A stretch of 64,000 nt of DNA from the NCBI RefSeq assembly GCF_000209165.1, contig NC_009047.1, positions 62,001 to 126,000 of the forward strand. The letters run 5' to 3'. The notes below the pieces were generated by a model, which saw nothing but the letters and a program-made list of their open reading frames with translations, was not told where the DNA came from and ran no database searches. How positions within the stretch are numbered: position 1 is the stretch's first letter; each line of letters opens with the position of its first letter. Positions 10,702 to 19,568 of this stretch are shown in pieces. Source of the DNA: Scheffersomyces stipitis CBS 6054 (Eukaryota; Ascomycota; Pichiomycetes; Serinales; Debaryomycetaceae). Both the position numbers and the translations under genes were made by a program.

Positions 10702-11032
10702 TTTTATTATGAACTTTTTGGAGATTTAGAGTCTTGGTAAAACGAATTTTGAAACATATGCTATAGTCAGCTTTTGTTACAGAGATTTCCGAGTCTACGA
10801 CAATTGAATTCACCAAAACCTTTTATATTTTATATGAAGTATACTGAGAATGTTGCAGAATTTTACTAATTGAATTGGAATTGGAATTGTCGATATACCT
10901 GTGGATATGTCGTAAAATGTCGCATTTTAGCTATCAGTTCTAAATCTCGCGACATTGTAAATAAATGAATATACAAACAATAATAAAGCATTTATCGACT
11001 CAGCTCAATTTTATTCAAATAAACAAATTATA
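10702..11032. promoter_or_regulatory. Divergent promoter MED31/DUO1 with GTCGC palindrome
   Basis: Contains a perfect inverted repeat TAAAATG-TCG-CATTTTA at 10913-10929 and an oppositely oriented GCGACATT at 10949-10956. The sites lie about 80-120 bases upstream of the DUO1 ATG. The same octamer pair occurs in the divergent promoter at 47338-47548. The rest is AT-rich. Confidence 0.4.
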
Positions 11033-11536
11033 ATGGCAGACACTATGGAATCGGGCACAACTCCGACAGGATCAACGCGTCAGGTCGCGCTAGAAAGAGA
11101 ACTAGCACAACTAATAAGGATAAATTCTACTGTAGCTAATCTCATTGAAACCATCAAATATACTCATTCCAATATAGCGAAGATCAACGAATCTGGAAAT
11201 AGCACACATACATTGCTTGACCAATGGGTGCGGATACTTTCACAGACAAATTTCACTCATGATATCATCAACGACCGTACTTGGAACGGAAAAGAAGATC
11301 AGGAATTGGAAGAAGAGGATGACGATTTGGCACAGAAAGAAATCTTGGAGCAACAACTTTTGAACCAATTGTCCAAACTTGAAGCTGAAAACTCTGAATT
11401 AAGCACAAAGATAGAAACGAAGGAACAAGAACACGAACAAGCACGTCAGAGACGTAATGACATTCTAGTACAGAGGAAGAGAGAGTTGGGGTTGTATACT
11501 GTATCTGGCAGAGATGCTACCAAAAGAAGAAGATAG
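11033..11536 (+). CDS. DUO1: DASH/DAM1 complex subunit Duo1
   Basis: A 167-residue, largely helical protein. Residues about 17-80 match the Duo1 family core: ALERELAQLIRINSTVANLIETIKYTHSNIAKINES, then LLDQWVRILSQTNFTHDII. An acidic linker (EEEDDD) and a coiled coil with heptads of Leu (about 95-150) follow, ending in a basic tail KRRR. Duo1 is one of the ten DASH subunits that form the ring coupling kinetochores to spindle microtubules; it works in the nucleus with Dam1. It is shorter than the S. cerevisiae protein (about 247 residues), as in other Candida-clade yeasts. Divergent from MED31. Confidence 0.92.
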   Translation: MADTMESGTTPTGSTRQVALERELAQLIRINSTVANLIETIKYTHSNIAKINESGNSTHTLLDQWVRILSQTNFTHDIINDRTWNGKEDQELEEEDDDLAQKEILEQQLLNQLSKLEAENSELSTKIETKEQEHEQARQRRNDILVQRKRELGLYTVSGRDATKRRR

Positions 11537-11807
11537 ACATCTTGATTGTATTATAGAGAATTTCACATGAAAGTTATTACATCTAATATATCTGTTACTG
11601 ACAGTTACTGGTATTGAAAATCAGGGTGATGTCACTGGTGACTACAACGATCTTGAACTACCATTAATTCATAATAAAGCTATATGGAAATATAACAAAA
11701 ATAAGTAACAGATAATATACTAATAATAAACAAAGATGTAGAACTAAACGTAATAAGTGGACGAAGATACTTTTCTCTTTTCATAATGTCCTTAACGATC
11801 CACAAAT

Positions 11808-14800
11808 CTAGTTGTGTTTGAGAATGCTGGTGATTAAGTCGCTGGCATCAACAGATTCACCTTCTTTGATCAAGATTTCTCCGACAACACCAGAAACAGG
11901 GGCAGAAATCACCATTTCCATCTTCATGGCGGACAACACTGCGATAGGGTCTCCCTTTTTGACATCCGTTCCAGACTGGGTTCTGATTTCAATGACGACA
12001 CCAGCCATTGGGGCACCAACTTCGTTTGGCTGAGTAGCCTTACGTCTGGTGATGGTCTCGACAGAAACAGTCTTGTCGTCTACAGTGACAGAACGCATTT
12101 CACCGTTCAATTCAAAGAACACTTCTCTGGTACCCTTCTGTTGACTGATCTCACCAACAGCCAACAATTTCACGATCAAAGTCTTACCTTGTTCTATTTC
12201 GACACTCAACTCTTCACCAACATTGATACCCTTGAGGAAGTAACGTGTTGGCAAAACAGATAAGTCACCGTACTTTTCAACGATCTTACGGTATGACTCG
12301 TAGACCTTAGGGTACATAGTGTAAGAGGCCAAGTCGACTTCCTTAATGGAATTGCCGTACTTAGAAACTAACTCCTGCTTGAGCGCAGAGAAGTCAACTG
12401 GAGCCAACGAAAGACCCGGTCTTTCGTTCAATTTCTGTCTCTTGTTGCCTAACATATTGGTTCTCAAAGGTTCTGGGAATCCTCCGTATGGAGTACCCAT
12501 CAAACCTTCCATGAAGTCAAGCACTGAGTCAGGGAAATCCAACTCACCAGCCAACTTGTTGACGTCTTCTTCAGTCAAGTTGTTTGAAACCATGAATTGA
12601 GCTAAGTCCCCAACGACCTTGGAGGTAGGAGTGACCTTGACAACGTCTCCCAATACCCTGTTGGCAATCTTGTATGTCTCCTTTGTCTGCAACCACTTAG
12701 CACCAAGACCCAATTGTTGGGCCTGGAACAACAAGTTGGTCAATTGACCACCAGGGATTTCGTGCTCGTACACTTCGGGGTCAGGTCCCTTCAAGTCGGC
12801 TTCGAAACACGAGTAGAGCAATCTCATCTGGGCCCAATAGTGGTCAATTTCTCTGACCAAACGCTCAGACAATCCGGTCTCAACCTCACCTTCAAACGAA
12901 GCCAAGATGGCACTGATAGAAGGCTGAGAAGTCATACCAGACATCGAGTTGGAAGCAGCATCAACCACATCAGCACCAGCCTTAGCAGCAGCAGTCATAG
13001 AGGCGACACCAGTTCCAGCAGAGTCGTGAGTATGAACATGAATAGGTAAGTCAGGGTACTTGGCTCTGATCGCACTGACTAAATCAGTAGCAGCCTTAGG
13101 CTTCAAAGTACCGGCCATATCCTTGATACCCAAGAAGTGCGTACCCATAGCAACAATCTTGTCAACGACATCGACATAGTAGGCCAAATTGTACTTCTTG
13201 CCTTTCTGCAACATGTCACCGGAGTAACAGACAGTGGCTTCAACTACACCGCCAGCCTTCTTCACCGCATCAATACCAACCTTCAACTGGTCCAAGTCGT
13301 TCAAGGCATCAAAAACTCTGAAGATGTCGACACCGTTGTCCTTTGCCTGTTTGACGAATTGGTCAATAGCGTTGTCTGGCAAAGAAGAGTAAGCAACACC
13401 GTTGGCTCCTCTTAACAACATCTGGAAGGGGATGTTAGGAACCAATTTACGCAACTTTCTCAATCTTGCCCAAGGGTCTTCGTAGAGGAATCTCATGCAC
13501 ACGTCGAAAGTAGCACCACCCCAGCATTCCAACGAGAATGCACCGTTAAGCGCATGGGCTGTAGTAGGTGCAATGTTCAACAAATCGATGGTTCTGAGTC
13601 TGGTAGCCAACAATGACTGGTGGGCATCTCTCCAAGTAGTGTCGGTGATCAAGGTACCATTGAAATTACGAACCTTCTTAGCAAAGGCATCTGGTCCCTC
13701 TTCCAAAAGAACCTGTCTCCAGCCTCTTGGTGCGGGGTTGAGTTCGACGTCAATAGGAATTCCGGTTTTTGGATCGTGGATCGTAGGGATCTCAGCTTCT
13801 TCGTTCAACTTTGGAAGACCAACTTGACCTTTGATGGAAGAACCATTGACAATCAAGTCAGCCAAATAGCTCAAGATCTTGTTGGCTCTGTTTTGAGAGG
13901 AGATCATCTGGAAAAGGGAAGGAGTATCATCAATAAAAGTCGTCCAACAGCTACCGCTAATAAACGTCTCGTTGGTCAAAAGAGCCAACAAAAATGGAAT
14001 GTTGGTTTTGACACCTCTGATTCTGAATTCAATCAATGCACGCAACATCTTTCTTCTGGCGATCTCGTAGGTGGAACCAGAAGTAGAACACTTCACCAAC
14101 ATCGAGTCGTAATGAGGACTGATAATGGAACCAGCAAACCCGTTACCACCGTCCAATCTCACACCGTTACCACCAGAAGATCTGTACACTTCGATCTTAC
14201 CGGTGTCTGGCTGGAAGTTCTTGGATGGGTCTTCGGTAGTGATTCTACACTGGATAGCAAAACCACGCGTGGTGATCTTGTCTTGCAAGAGACCCAACTG
14301 TTGCAACGAGGCACCTGCAGCAATCTGGATTTGGGCAGCTACGATATCAACTCCAGTGATTTCTTCAGTGATTGTATGTTCAACCTGGATTCTAGGGTTG
14401 ATTTCAATGAAATAGTGTCTGTTTTGTTCATCTACAAGGAACTCGGCCGTACCAGCGTTTCTGTAGTTGGCCGACTTGGCCAATTTGACGGCGTCGGTCA
14501 AGATAGCGTCTCTAACAGCCTTGGGCAAGTTCTTGGCTGGGGCAATTTCGACCACCTTCTGGTGTCTTCTTTGCACGGAACAGTCTCTTTCAAAGAGATG
14601 GATGACGTTGCCGTATCCGTCAGCCAACAATTGCACTTCGATATGTTTGGGTTTGTCTAAGAATCTCTCAATGAAACACGTACCATTACCAAAAGCAGTC
14701 TTGGCTTCGGAAGTGGCTCTCTTGAAGGCATCGCCGATGTCATCGCCTTCTCTGACGACTCTCATACCTCTACCACCACCACCAAAGGCAGCTTTGATGA

Positions 14801-15347
14801 TAACAGGATAGCCGTACTTCTCCACAAAGGCTTCAGCTTCTTCTACAGAGTCAATTGGCCCTGGGGTACCTGGGACAACTGGGACATCGTTGGCCAAAGC
14901 TAAGTTTCTAGCAGAAACCTTGTCACCAACAGCATCGATGGTTTCGTGTGTAGGTCCAATCCAGGCAATACCAGCTTCCTCGACCTTTCTGGCAAACTCA
15001 GAGTTTTCCGAAAGAAACCCGTACCCAGGGTGAATCATGTTGACGTTGTGGGTCTTTGCAATCTTGATAATTTCGTCGATTTGCAAGTAGGCACCAACGG
15101 GAGAGAATTCTCCCTTCTTACCGATAACATAAGATTCATCAGCTTTAAGACGGTGCATCGACAAACGATCTTCATGTGAGTAGATGGCTACGGTCTGCAT
15201 TGACAATTCGTGAGCAGTTCTGAAGATTCTGATGGGGATTTCTCCACGGTTAGCCACCAAGATCTTGTTCATTGGGCCCAACACAGTGGAGTCTCTTCTC
15301 ATCTGGTTGATCTTGCCATGGTGGTCGTGAGGAGAAAGGGACGACAT
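11808..15347 (-). CDS. PYC1: Pyruvate carboxylase
   Basis: A 1179-residue cytosolic enzyme from the ATG at 15345-15347; the few codons upstream begin only at TTG. Domains in order: biotin carboxylase (KILVANRGEIPIRIFRTAHE, HPGYGFLSENSEFA, ATP loop FGGGGRGMRVV, INPRIQVEHT; about 27-480), carboxyltransferase (TTWRDAHQSLLATRLRT, GVDIFRVFDALNDLDQ; about 560-835), tetramerisation/allosteric region, and biotinyl carrier domain with the attachment site SAMKMEM, Lys about 1142. It carboxylates pyruvate to oxaloacetate with ATP and bicarbonate, refilling the TCA cycle and feeding gluconeogenesis. It uses few rare codons, as expected of an abundant enzyme. It converges with DUO1. The symbol follows yeast usage; a second paralogue cannot be excluded. 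Confidence 0.98.
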   Translation of the reverse strand: MSSLSPHDHHGKINQMRRDSTVLGPMNKILVANRGEIPIRIFRTAHELSMQTVAIYSHEDRLSMHRLKADESYVIGKKGEFSPVGAYLQIDEIIKIAKTHNVNMIHPGYGFLSENSEFARKVEEAGIAWIGPTHETIDAVGDKVSARNLALANDVPVVPGTPGPIDSVEEAEAFVEKYGYPVIIKAAFGGGGRGMRVVREGDDIGDAFKRATSEAKTAFGNGTCFIERFLDKPKHIEVQLLADGYGNVIHLFERDCSVQRRHQKVVEIAPAKNLPKAVRDAILTDAVKLAKSANYRNAGTAEFLVDEQNRHYFIEINPRIQVEHTITEEITGVDIVAAQIQIAAGASLQQLGLLQDKITTRGFAIQCRITTEDPSKNFQPDTGKIEVYRSSGGNGVRLDGGNGFAGSIISPHYDSMLVKCSTSGSTYEIARRKMLRALIEFRIRGVKTNIPFLLALLTNETFISGSCWTTFIDDTPSLFQMISSQNRANKILSYLADLIVNGSSIKGQVGLPKLNEEAEIPTIHDPKTGIPIDVELNPAPRGWRQVLLEEGPDAFAKKVRNFNGTLITDTTWRDAHQSLLATRLRTIDLLNIAPTTAHALNGAFSLECWGGATFDVCMRFLYEDPWARLRKLRKLVPNIPFQMLLRGANGVAYSSLPDNAIDQFVKQAKDNGVDIFRVFDALNDLDQLKVGIDAVKKAGGVVEATVCYSGDMLQKGKKYNLAYYVDVVDKIVAMGTHFLGIKDMAGTLKPKAATDLVSAIRAKYPDLPIHVHTHDSAGTGVASMTAAAKAGADVVDAASNSMSGMTSQPSISAILASFEGEVETGLSERLVREIDHYWAQMRLLYSCFEADLKGPDPEVYEHEIPGGQLTNLLFQAQQLGLGAKWLQTKETYKIANRVLGDVVKVTPTSKVVGDLAQFMVSNNLTEEDVNKLAGELDFPDSVLDFMEGLMGTPYGGFPEPLRTNMLGNKRQKLNERPGLSLAPVDFSALKQELVSKYGNSIKEVDLASYTMYPKVYESYRKIVEKYGDLSVLPTRYFLKGINVGEELSVEIEQGKTLIVKLLAVGEISQQKGTREVFFELNGEMRSVTVDDKTVSVETITRRKATQPNEVGAPMAGVVIEIRTQSGTDVKKGDPIAVLSAMKMEMVISAPVSGVVGEILIKEGESVDASDLITSILKHN

Positions 15348-17509
15348 GGTAATTGAGTAAGACAAGAGAAGACAGGGAAAGATGAAGAAGAAAAGAAAGA
15401 AATTAGACTGAAAAACTGAAGTTGTTCCAGGGAAAAAATCAGCGAGTCAATTCGAGTATATATAGGTTCAGCGCAATGAGTGAGAGGCTACTTTCCACCG
15501 AAGAGATAATAAAAATTGGTATATTCAATAATAATATTAATCCTAATCCTGATGTGGAAAAGCGACACAAACAGGAACGAAAAATTACTTACCGAGCTCC
15601 ATGTACCTCCTCTTCATCTTGACTTGCCCACTCCAGCCAATTCCAACAATGAGACAAGCCTGTAGCACAATGATGCTGATCCACCGCCCGCTAATAATGA
15701 AATGCCTCCCAATCCAGACTTGTGCTTGAAAATAAACACCCTACGCTTGGAAACATCATCCACCCGAAAAGTCAATGAGTCAGGGGCGTTCGGAGTTGGC
15801 TTCCAGCGGTGGAATTGAACCACCGGAGTATGTATATGGTCGACGTACTGCAGAATTAGCTCAAGTAGCAATAATTTTGTCTCGGTACGTTAGCTAATCA
15901 CAATCAATCAATTAATTAGCTGAAGCAGCGATTCATCAATTGCCCATTGGCACTAATTCTGGTCTTCGTGATTTTTCGCCTTAGACTCCTGGGTTACAGT
16001 ATCTCCAATTAATTTGTATTTTGTCCACCATACTTTCTTGTAATCTCTTGTAGAGATTAATTCTATATTTTAATTTTTTCCAGGCTTAACTCTGCTCCTC
16101 TACATTTCTATGAGTCCATCTTAATTAAATGTTCTAATCTACGTTCAAAATATTACTACCTCCATTGTTGGCTTTGGAGTGGAAACGTTTTGTTATGGTC
16201 TTGAGTCACCCAGAAAGACACAAAACAAACTCCGAGTAGGTTCTTACATCATTGCATGTACATATGACTGGAGAAATGAAAATTTTTCATGCTGGTACAA
16301 TGTAACTATAGTAGAATATGCCGTTGATTTACGATTCTGCTACTGCCTGCGTTCTAACTAGAATGGCCTAATTTTTTTTACTTGCAAGAAAACTCCATCT
16401 TTGCTACATAGGTTAGGTGCTTCCCAGAAGGCTTTAATTTACCAGTTGCTTGATCGATTTTTTTTCTTGATTTTCGCAAAAACCAATTCACATTCTAGTA
16501 GTCTTCAATTCTACTCTGATTTAATTAGGTACCTTAAGGTCCACTATTACTCTGCTGATAACGATAGTTATCTATGAAATAGTCGTAGTCAAACCTGCAT
16601 GGGTTCTTATCCCCCTCCTTAATTAAATGAAAGAGCATATGACTTGATCCAAGATGAAAAATTAGTTACTGTTGCACAGGAATTAGTTCAGAGAATTATA
16701 TTACATCGGTTTCTACTGCTCTTTACCACCACGTACAAAGAAGATGCTAAATGACAAAATTCCACCTTGGCCAACAATGCAATTGGACCGGTGTCATGTG
16801 CTCCGTCGCTTCTAACCTACTCTTGGATGCCCATCTCACGTGAGCTAGTACCACACCACCTCTTAATCTCGTGAAAGACAGAGTTACACGAGCGGGCCGG
16901 TTATATATATAGAGGGTAGTACGCCTGCACGTATTCTTGCCAGCTTCTTAGTGGACCAAGATAACTTCATCTCCCTCTATGTGAAGGATTAATAGATAGC
17001 AAGAGGATGCCCATTTCCGATACCACCGGACTTCTATCGCCGGTGCATCTTCAACAGTCCCCCTCCTCTGAGTCTGAAGTGAGTCAGTATTGACCTTCTA
17101 GCGCACCTAATAGCGGAACCGTTCCTATATTAGGGTTAAACCCCTTTTATTCCAGAGGGGAGTTGCAAATTGAGCTCTTGGATGGAAGGATCAGTGAGCT
17201 TTTGCCATTGAGCCACGACATTCCCCTCCTTGGATCATAACTCCACGTTCGATCGATAGATTAGATGTAGCCGATAACGCTATCATCGTAAGATATCCCG
17301 AAATTTGTTACTCCTTAGGTCCCTGTCTTAGTAATCGTAAGTTTGTAATCTACTGTGGATATGGTGAATTTTTTTTCACTCGCTAAAACTTTTTTCATTG
17401 GGGTTGAATTTTTCACTCTATAAATCTGACACTATCCCCCTACTTCTGCAACTTGTTGTCTGCTTTGTCTGTAACAGCTTTACCAGCTTCAATAGTTAAT
17501 ATCATAACA
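15348..17509. other. Large divergent intergenic region upstream of PYC1 and of the small 17510 gene
   Basis: About 2.2 kb without a supportable conserved gene. Notable items: a full Cbf1-type palindrome TCACGTGA at 16836-16843; a TATA-like TATATATATAG near 16903; a 28-codon ATG-initiated frame at 17007-17093; and several STRE-type pentamers (separate entry). The central part is AT-rich with TTAATTAA-like runs. Confidence 0.5.
17060..17441. promoter_or_regulatory. Cluster of STRE-like CCCCT/AGGGG sites plus TATA box
   Basis: CCCCT or AGGGG occurs at 17060-17064, 17141-17145, 17156-17160, 17223-17227 and 17437-17441, with another at 16612-16616. TATAAAT begins at 17419, about 85 bases before the ATG at 17510. 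The density suggests a stress- or nutrient-responsive promoter (Msn2/4- or Mig1-like zinc fingers). Factor identity is inferred. Confidence 0.45.
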
Positions 17510-17755
17510 ATGTACTTCCGTAGAACCTTGACTTCCCTCAGTGCCTTGCGCTTCCAAAAGGAAAGTGCTGTGCAGTTCATTAAGTCTTCTTCCACCAAGA
17601 CTGTCACTGTCCCATCTTCTATCAACCCAGTTTCCAAGTGGCAGCCTACCCACGGCAACTCATTCAGATCTTTTGCTGAATACAGAGTCAAGATTGTCAA
17701 CCTTTCCCCATTGGAGATCAAGTCTGGAAACTACATTTCTACCAGGACCCAGTAA
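17510..17755 (+). CDS. Small conserved-looking protein, probably mitochondrial, function unknown
   Basis: An 81-residue frame from the first ATG (17510), which has a good context (CATAACAATG) and a well-placed TATA box. The N-terminus (start MYFRRTLTSLSALRF) is basic and free of acidic residues, like a mitochondrial presequence. The rest has the compositional look of a real protein (SKWQPTHGNSFRSFAEYRVKIVNLSPLEIKSG). I do not recognise the family. The promoter carries an unusual density of STRE-like sites, so expression is likely induced by stress or by a carbon-source change. A GTAAGT spanning the stop codon could be read as a 5' splice site, but no branch point follows nearby, so a single exon is preferred. 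Too short to be certain. Confidence 0.55.
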   Translation: MYFRRTLTSLSALRFQKESAVQFIKSSSTKTVTVPSSINPVSKWQPTHGNSFRSFAEYRVKIVNLSPLEIKSGNYISTRTQ

Positions 17756-18626
17756 GTGATCACGTGAGTCGTTAGTATAATAGATAGCAAGACTACAACT
17801 ACTACATAATGATGGTACATAAAAGGAAATTAAACATAGGCTTATGAGGGATCTTTTTTTATTGGCAATTAGTATATACATAATGGTGACAACAACAGTG
17901 GCACCTTTTCAATTCTCAATCGTTCGGTTTTGCGAGTTTCGCTTTTCGGTCTTTGCATTCTGATATTCGCAATACACTGAAAATCTGGCATAATCGGCTG
18001 GACGGGTCCATATTTCTCCGACCGACCGACGATACTTTTGTAACATTTTTTTAATTTAGTTCAATAAACTTAATAACTACTACCCTGTGGAATGTAGGCT
18101 ACTTCGGCGTAATGTTAATGGTGTCTGAAGTCAGAATTTGCAGGTCTTCCCTGTACACCGATTAATTTAGTTCAACTGTGGTGGTACGAGCTTCACTGCC
18201 CAAGATCAGATCAAGAACAGGGGGTCATACTTACGAAGCAATTTGAAGAAATGAGCCTCGTGGGCCATTGACCAAATAGATAACTATTTTTCCGTGCCAG
18301 GTACGAAAGGAAATGTCTTGTAATTCAATTCTAGATCGAAGACTTCTGTGCAAATGTGTAGAATCTGGATTAATTGTGGGGGACAGGAGTTTTTTTGAAT
18401 AGGAAGGTGTAGAGTGAACTATATTCTACTGATTGAAAAAAAAAAATATTGCAGCCTACTATCATCAACTAAGCCCCATAGATCTTAACAGCAAATACTT
18501 GAAAGCTTGAATAAAATAAAAAAACTTAAATTGCTAAAAAATAGCTTATTATAACTAATCAATCTAGACTAGCTTAAATTACCGAAATCAGAATGAATAT
18601 TCGTGTGAGAATGAAAAAAAAGTCAA
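17756..18626. other. Convergent intergenic region
   Basis: 871 bases between two converging 3' ends, longer than usual for such spacers in this window. Immediately past the stop of the small gene is a TCACGTGA palindrome (17760-17767). Otherwise AT-rich with homopolymer runs; no gene seen. Confidence 0.45.
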
Positions 18627-19568
18627 TTACAAGAACAAAGCGGCAACAGCCAAGAGGACACTACCAGCACTAGCTACCAACAGAGCACCAGCACCCTCAG
18701 CAGGAGTGACTTCTGGTTCTTCAGTTGGCTCTTCAGTTGGCTCTTCGGTTGGTTCTTCGGTTGGTTCTTCAGTTGGCTCTTCAGTAGGTTCTTCGGTTGG
18801 TTCTTCAGTTGGCTCTTCAGTAGGTTCCTCTGTTGGCTCTTCAGTTGGCTCTTCAGTTGGTTCCTCAGTTGGTTCCTCAGTTGGTTCCTCAGTTGGTTCC
18901 TCAGTTGGCTCTTCAGTTGGTTCCTCAGTTGGCTCTTCAGTAGGTTCCTCGGTTGGCTCTTCAGTAGGTTCTTCAGTTGGTTCCTCAGTTGGCTCTTCAG
19001 TTGGTTCCTCAGTTGGCTCTTCAGTTGGCTCTTCAGTTGGCTCTTCAGTTGGCTCTTCAGTTGGGTCTTCAGTTGGGTCTTCAGTTGGGTCTTCAGTTGG
19101 GTCCTCAGTTGGGTCCTCAGTAGGGTCCTCAGTAGGGTCCTCGGTAGGATCTTCTGTTGGGTCACCTGTTTGTTCAACTGCTGTCAAAGTAATTTGTTGA
19201 CAATCACCTGCTTGGAAAATTTGGATTACAAAACCAGTATCAGCTGGACAAGCGAACCAGACGGCATTGTCATCAGATGGACCATGAGCAAATACTTGAC
19301 CTTCGAGAATTTGGAAATTACTCGATGCATCAGCTTGAGGAGTAAGATTAACTCCAGTTTCTGAGAGCTGTAAGTAATTGTCTGTGCCTTGCACGTTAAC
19401 CAATCCAGATGGTTCTTGCAAAATCAAGGTTGGGGCATCACCATTACCAATGGTCAACTTGGAGTCAGCAGAAGTGACTTCACCAAGGTCACCAGCACTT
19501 AAGGTGAAAGTGTGGTCAGCCAAAACAACGGCGACTAAAGAAAGGAAAACGGTAGGCTTAAATAACAT
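18627..19568 (-). CDS. Putative GPI-anchored cell wall protein with tandem PTEE/PTED repeats
   Basis: A 313-residue protein from the ATG at 19566-19568. Signal peptide: MLFKPTVFLSLVAVVLA. An N-terminal domain of about 115 residues includes NYLQLSETGVNL, FQILEGQVFAHGP and FACPADTGFVIQI, with paired cysteines; it recalls the ligand-like or Cwp1-type domains of fungal wall proteins, but I cannot name a family. About 37 tandem four-residue units follow (DPTE copies first, then EPTE). The C-terminus (EGAGALLVASAGSVLLAVAALFL) is a GPI-addition signal with small omega residues followed by a hydrophobic tail. The Thr-rich repeat is probably O-mannosylated and acts as a stalk at the cell surface. An in-frame extension upstream exists but would bury the signal peptide. 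Confidence 0.82.
   Translation of the reverse strand: MLFKPTVFLSLVAVVLADHTFTLSAGDLGEVTSADSKLTIGNGDAPTLILQEPSGLVNVQGTDNYLQLSETGVNLTPQADASSNFQILEGQVFAHGPSDDNAVWFACPADTGFVIQIFQAGDCQQITLTAVEQTGDPTEDPTEDPTEDPTEDPTEDPTEDPTEDPTEDPTEEPTEEPTEEPTEEPTEEPTEEPTEEPTEEPTEEPTEEPTEEPTEEPTEEPTEEPTEEPTEEPTEEPTEEPTEEPTEEPTEEPTEEPTEEPTEEPTEEPTEEPTEEPTEEPTEEPEVTPAEGAGALLVASAGSVLLAVAALFL
18714..19163. repeat. 12-bp minisatellite coding for (D/E)PTE
   Basis: 450 bases made of about 37 copies of a 12-bp unit, on the plus strand of the type TTGGCTCTTCAG. The variants differ at synonymous third positions and in the Asp/Glu codon, giving two blocks (DPTE on the N-terminal side, EPTE on the C-terminal side). Because the period is a multiple of three, other frames on both strands also stay open over the block, which creates false long ORFs. 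Confidence 0.97.

Noticed and set aside
13620..14660. 346-codon open frame on the plus strand inside PYC1
   Set aside because: Lies fully antisense to a strongly conserved enzyme; it is a codon-bias shadow and its product has no recognisable domain.
15614..15871. 85-codon minus-strand frame upstream of PYC1
   Set aside because: Short, in a promoter region, with no recognisable features.
18714..19163. Tandem repeat considered as a CRISPR-like array
   Set aside because: Units are contiguous without spacers, in frame and coding, in a eukaryote.
18674..19200. Long frames on both strands across the PTEE repeat (GSSV and LKSQ types)
   Set aside because: Follow from the 12-bp period of the minisatellite; only the frame with signal peptide and GPI signal is real.
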